NCBI GenBank assembly: GCA_034142505.1
Contig: JAWZDV010000016.1
Coordinates: 18,469-82,468 of the forward strand
Source: Hungatella_A sp034142505
GTDB lineage: Bacteria; Bacillota; Clostridia; Lachnospirales; Lachnospiraceae
DNA length: 64,000 bases
Direction: 5' to 3'
In this document: one piece after another, positions 61,062 to 64,000 of the stretch
Layout of the letters: the number at the start of each line of letters is the position of its first letter
Position numbering within the stretch: the stretch's first letter is position 1
Translations under genes and position numbers: made by a program
Notes under the pieces: generated by a model
The model's input: the letters and a program-made list of their open reading frames with translations, nothing else
What the model was told of the DNA's origin: nothing
Databases searched by the model: none

Positions 61062-62234
61062 CTACAACCGGTTCAGTCCCGCGGCCTTCGCATCTTCCGC
61101 CACTGCTTCCGCCACCGCTTTCACCACTTCCGGGTCAAATGCCTTCGGCAGAATATACTCCGCACAGAGTTCTTCCGGCTTCACCACCGATGCGATGGCT
61201 TTGGCCGCCGCCATTTTCATAGATTCGGTAATGTCGGTTGCCATGACGGATAATGCTCCCTTGAAAATGCCGGGAAATGCCAGCACGTTATTGATCTGGT
61301 TAGGGAAATCGGAGCGTCCCGTTCCCACCACAGCGGCTCCGGCCGCCAGAGCCTCGTCCGGCATAATCTCCGGCACCGGATTGGCCATCGGAAATACAAT
61401 CGCTCCGTCTGCCATGGAGCGGACCATCTCCCGGGATACCAGGTTCGGTCTGGACACGCCGATGAATACGTCGGCGCCCTTCATAACATCAGCTAATGTT
61501 CCCTGCACCTTATTCCTGTTGGTGATCTCCGCCATCTTAGCCTGAGCAGGATTCGTCCAGTCAGCGCCCTCGTAGACAGCGCCTTTGATATCACAGAGAA
61601 TCACATCGCCAAAACCCAGCAAAAGGAGCATTTTCGCAATGGAAATGCCGGCGGCGCCGGCTCCGTTGATGACAATTTTCAACTCACCCATAGTTTTACC
61701 GATTACTTTGATGGCATTTAACAGAGCCGCAGATACCACAATGGCGGTTCCGTGCTGGTCATCGTGAAAGACCGGAATATCACAGCGTTTTTTTAACTCC
61801 GCCTCAATCTCAAAACATCTGGGAGCTGAGATATCCTCCAGATTGATACCGCCAAAGCTTTTAGAAATCAGGGCCACCGTGTCGATGATAACCTTTGGGT
61901 CCTTGGAATCAATACAGATGGGAAATGCATCCACATCGGCGAACTCTTTGAACAGGGCGCATTTTCCCTCCATCACGGGCATGGCAGCCTCCGGTCCGAT
62001 ATCTCCCAGACCAAGAACGGCAGTGCCGTCCGTGATGACGGCCACCAGATTCTGGCGTCTTGTCAGGTCGTAAACCTTCATGGGGTCCTCCGCAATCGCC
62101 AGACACGGCTCCGCGACGCCCGGGGTGTACGCCAGTGACAGCTGCTCCCGGTTGGTGATTGGAGTCCTGGATACCACTTCAATCTTGCCCTTCCACTCAT
62201 AGTGTTTCTGCAGCGCTTCTTCTTTTAATGTCAT
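61062..62234 (-). CDS. Malic enzyme (oxaloacetate-decarboxylating malate dehydrogenase)
   Basis: 390 aa, the short bacterial form without a phosphotransacetylase domain. The conserved segments SLAYTPGVAEPCLAI, DGTAVLGLGDIGPEAAMPVMEGKCALFKEF, PVFHDDQHGTAIVVSAALLNAIKV (metal ligands D-D) and VINGAGAAGISIAKMLLLLG (nucleotide binding) are all present. It converts malate to pyruvate and CO2 with NAD(P)+; the cofactor preference is not readable. It lies 16 bp after the TIM-barrel gene on the same strand. Confidence 0.95.
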   Translation of the reverse strand: MTLKEEALQKHYEWKGKIEVVSRTPITNREQLSLAYTPGVAEPCLAIAEDPMKVYDLTRRQNLVAVITDGTAVLGLGDIGPEAAMPVMEGKCALFKEFADVDAFPICIDSKDPKVIIDTVALISKSFGGINLEDISAPRCFEIEAELKKRCDIPVFHDDQHGTAIVVSAALLNAIKVIGKTMGELKIVINGAGAAGISIAKMLLLLGFGDVILCDIKGAVYEGADWTNPAQAKMAEITNRNKVQGTLADVMKGADVFIGVSRPNLVSREMVRSMADGAIVFPMANPVPEIMPDEALAAGAAVVGTGRSDFPNQINNVLAFPGIFKGALSVMATDITESMKMAAAKAIASVVKPEELCAEYILPKAFDPEVVKAVAEAVAEDAKAAGLNRL

Positions 62235-62250
62235 GCGTTATTTCTCCTTG

Positions 62251-63090
62251 TCAAACTTGCTGATAAATCTTTTGTAAATATTCCACATCCCGGTGATAGC
62301 GCTCCGGGGAAGAATTCTCCAACAGCATGGTGATGTATGGCTTCTGCTTTTTTAAATGCCCCAGGAGCGGAATATAGTCAAACAGACCGTCGCCCACATG
62401 GGCAAAGTTTAATTCATCTCCGTCCCTGGTAAAATCCTTCACGTGAACCATGGTGATCTTATCCCCATACAGACGGAATGCCTCATCCAGCACCTCCGGC
62501 TGGGCATTGATCTCATCCAGGCCAATCAAGTTCACCGGATCAAGAATAACCTCCACGTTGGGGGAATCGATATCCTCCAGAAAACGGCGCATCATCTGCG
62601 GATTATAGAGCGTATGGTCGTGAACGCCCTCAACGCCTACGATCACACCAAGTTTTTCCGCCGCCGCGACGATTTCCCGCATGCTTTTTAATAAGAGGCG
62701 GTAGCATTCTTCCGAACGCGTCTCTGAGACTACCTGGAAACTGGCATGATACCGGCCGGTTTCCGTGCCCACCATGTCGGCGCCGATTATCTTTGCGTAT
62801 TTGAGGTGTTCAATAAATTTCTGTACCTCTGCCTGGCGTTTCGCCTCATCCGGGTTCGTTGGATTGATATAACAGCCAAGAACAGCCACATGGATGTCCC
62901 GCTCCCGCAGCTTCTGCGCCACCATTCTCCCCAGCCCGGGAGAATAATGCCCGACGCTGAAATCAAGCCCTGCAATGGACTTGCCAAATGCCAGCTGGAT
63001 CTGATGAATTCCCAGTTTCTGCACCGCGTCAAATACGGTATCGATATCCGCTTTGGGACAGATATCATGGCATCTCATTCCATAATTCAT
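62251..63090 (-). CDS. Sugar phosphate isomerase/epimerase-like TIM-barrel protein
   Basis: 279 aa of the AP-endonuclease-2 (xylose-isomerase-like) barrel. Metal-ligand segments are GVIVGVEGVHDHTLYN (Glu), NVEVILDPVNLIGLDE (Asp), KITMVHVKDFTRDGDELNFAHVGDGLFDY (His/Asp) and TMLLENSSPERYHRDVEYL. Members epimerise ketoses or dehydrate inositol derivatives; the substrate is unknown. It is followed closely by malic enzyme and preceded 22 bp upstream by a cupin gene, forming a three-gene leftward unit. Confidence 0.88.
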   Translation of the reverse strand: MNYGMRCHDICPKADIDTVFDAVQKLGIHQIQLAFGKSIAGLDFSVGHYSPGLGRMVAQKLRERDIHVAVLGCYINPTNPDEAKRQAEVQKFIEHLKYAKIIGADMVGTETGRYHASFQVVSETRSEECYRLLLKSMREIVAAAEKLGVIVGVEGVHDHTLYNPQMMRRFLEDIDSPNVEVILDPVNLIGLDEINAQPEVLDEAFRLYGDKITMVHVKDFTRDGDELNFAHVGDGLFDYIPLLGHLKKQKPYITMLLENSSPERYHRDVEYLQKIYQQV

Positions 63091-63112
63091 TGCCGTTTCC
63101 TACCTTTATACG

Positions 63113-63436
63113 TTATACAAAATCTTTTCTCATCGGAGTGAAAATGTCAAGCAGCATCGTCTCTTCCAACGCCACGACGCCATGCTCCACATCCGGTTCC
63201 ACATAGTAGGTATCGCCGGCCACCAGCACTTTATCCTCTTTTCCCGCCTCCTGAAACAGAAGGGAACCGGAAATCAGATAGCCGATCTGCTCATGAGGAT
63301 GGGAGTGCTTCGCTCCAACTGCCCCTTTTTCAAAATGCAGCTCTACACTCATCAGGTTCTCGCTGTACGCCAGCACCTTTCTCACAACTCCGCCGCCTAA
63401 ATCTGTCAATGGTACTTCCTTATTCTCTACATACAT
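63113..63436 (-). CDS. Single-domain cupin protein
   Basis: 107 aa. Cupin motif 1 is GAVGAKHSHPHEQIGYLISGSLLF (two His and one Glu as metal ligands) and motif 2 is AGDTYYVEPDVEHGVVAL (final His). This resembles KdgF-type or other small sugar-acid cupins. It precedes the TIM-barrel protein in the same transcript and probably acts on the same carbohydrate intermediate. Confidence 0.88.
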   Translation of the reverse strand: MYVENKEVPLTDLGGGVVRKVLAYSENLMSVELHFEKGAVGAKHSHPHEQIGYLISGSLLFQEAGKEDKVLVAGDTYYVEPDVEHGVVALEETMLLDIFTPMRKDFV

Positions 63437-63534
63437 ATGTCTCTGACTCCTCTCACTATGCTCGATATGTTTTTTATCAATTGTGTATGAATGGATTTAT
63501 TTTACCACAAATTGGGGAAAGTGTACAGATGGAC

Positions 63535-63584
63535 AACAAAATACCCTCATATGGAATTTCAGCTCGCGCAATTCCGTATGAGGG
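63535..63584 (-). terminator. Terminator after the second 65-aa-type regulator
   Basis: 15-bp stem with one mismatch (63544-63558 with 63570-63584), followed leftward by TATTTTG. It separates the regulator from the cupin gene. Confidence 0.75.
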
Positions 63585-63596
63585 CGTGTGATTCGG

Positions 63597-63791
63597 TTAT
63601 CCCTGGATTCCCAGGGTTTCGGCGATGCGTTCCTTGGTTCGCTCGCATTGGTTCCGGCCGTAAATGATATCGCTGACGGTGGAGTTGGCGATGCCTAGAC
63701 GCTTTGCCAATTCCTGCTGGGGGATGTCCTGTTCGACCATGGCAATTTTCATTTTCTTGCCGAAGGGGGTGCATGGGATTCTTGCTGCCAT
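63597..63791 (-). CDS. 64-aa Cro/C1-type helix-turn-helix regulator (paralogue)
   Basis: Near-identical in sequence to the 65-aa protein at 2272-2469: it opens MAARIPCTPFGKKMKIAMVEQ (there MATRIPCTPFGKRMKIAMVEQ), shares the HTH around QELAKRLG and STVSDIIYGRNQCERTKERIAETLGI, and differs mainly at the end. AAGGAGG is well placed before the ATG at 63791. Unlike the first copy it has no recombinase or inverted sites beside it; instead four 15-bp tandem repeats lie directly upstream. Its targets are unknown. Confidence 0.82.
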   Translation of the reverse strand: MAARIPCTPFGKKMKIAMVEQDIPQQELAKRLGIANSTVSDIIYGRNQCERTKERIAETLGIQG

Positions 63792-63810
63792 ATGGTGGTC
63801 CTCCTTGTTT

Positions 63811-63870
63811 TGATTGTACTTATTTTGGCTGTACTTGCTTTGACTGTACTTGTATTGGCTGTACTTGCTT
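63811..63870 (-). repeat. Four 15-bp tandem repeats upstream of the second small regulator
   Basis: Units at 63811, 63826, 63841 and 63856 share TG-x-x-TGTACTT; the second and fourth are identical (TGGCTGTACTTGCTT), giving a 30-bp higher-order period. They lie between the stop codon of the upstream gene (63874) and the regulator's ribosome binding site, so they would be in its mRNA leader or operator region. Confidence 0.85.
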
Positions 63871-63873
63871 TAA

Positions 63874-64000
63874 TTATCCTTCACTAATTGTACTTCTTTC
63901 CAGCTTGATGATATGCCGGTTTATGTTTATGAAGTTGTCGTGTTCAACGATACGGTAAAGGTTGGGGTGATCGTGAAGCTGTCTCCCGATTTCCAGCCTT
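63874..64000 (-). CDS. 3' end of an unrecognised gene (partial, continues right)
   Basis: The minus strand is open from the right edge to a TAA at 63874-63876. The visible ~42 residues (ending NRHIIKLERSTISEG, with RLEIGRQLHDHPNLYRIVEH before it) have ordinary protein composition and no frame breaks. I do not recognise the family. It would be upstream of, and in the same direction as, the 64-aa regulator. Confidence 0.45.
   Translation of the reverse strand, partial: RLEIGRQLHDHPNLYRIVEHDNFININRHIIKLERSTISEG

Noticed and set aside
63704..63958. Cys-rich frame on the + strand with repeated Cys-x-x-Cys
   Set aside because: It is the 15-bp tandem repeat read on the opposite strand and overlaps the 64-aa regulator; no ribosome binding site.

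Overview
The window looks like chromosome of a spore-forming Clostridia member, most likely Lachnospiraceae (Enterocloster/Hungatella/Lachnoclostridium-like). The grounds are spoIID, spoIIQ and spoVAF homologues, a Rex regulator, AGGAGG-type ribosome binding sites throughout, a T-box leader on ileS, several RbsABC- and MalFG-type sugar transporters, and roughly balanced GC broken by AT-rich islands. The species is inference; no rRNA or tRNA gene is present.

Layout. 0-2.2 kb: the end of a YesN-type response regulator and its YesM-type kinase. 2.2-3.8 kb: a 65-aa Cro/C1-type regulator, a 336-bp segment bounded by inverted 24-bp dyad sites, and a tyrosine recombinase. The segment carries a promoter aimed at the regulator and a terminator facing the recombinase, so it reads as an invertible promoter switch. 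This is the observation I rate highest. 3.9-12.3 kb: a Gfo/Idh/MocA oxidoreductase, yebC, and a sugar module (GH3 glycosidase, AraC-type regulator, MalF/MalG-type permeases, solute-binding lipoprotein). 12.7-22.2 kb: a decayed gntR fragment, a type I-C CRISPR array (25 repeats, 24 spacers), its leader, and cas2-cas1-cas4-cas7-cas8c-cas5c-cas3, all read leftward. cas3 seems to start at ATT. 22.3-23.9 kb: an AT-rich AAA-ATPase-like/PD-(D/E)XK gene.

24.1-31.8 kb: one leftward operon for a small polyol or ketose: a PF14196-like protein, RbsB/RbsA/RbsC-like transporter, alpha/beta hydrolase, DhaK, DhaL and a GntR regulator. 32-41.8 kb: MATE transporter, CBS/CorC membrane protein, MazF without an antitoxin, alr, nnr, acpS, rex, then (rightward) an ABC-F ATPase behind 62-bp tandem repeats and a small membrane protein. 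41.9-47.8 kb: purA, a LysR regulator, an AT-rich RloA/RloB (AbiL-like) defence pair, an aminoglycoside-phosphotransferase-fold protein and a CBS protein. 47.9-57.4 kb: spoIIQ, spoIID, glgP, ileS with T-box, and pncB with a tRNA-half-like leader. 57.4-58.7 kb: a candidate structured RNA and a truncated Rpn-type fragment. 58.7-64 kb: spoVAF, a BI-1 protein, malic enzyme, a TIM-barrel isomerase, a cupin, a second 65-aa-type regulator with 15-bp tandem repeats in front of it, and the end of an unrecognised gene.

Two antiphage layers (type I-C CRISPR-Cas and RloAB) and three carbohydrate modules dominate the accessory content; the rest is housekeeping, sporulation and NAD metabolism (nnr, rex, pncB). 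Family assignments come from recognising motifs in the translated sequence, not from a database search.
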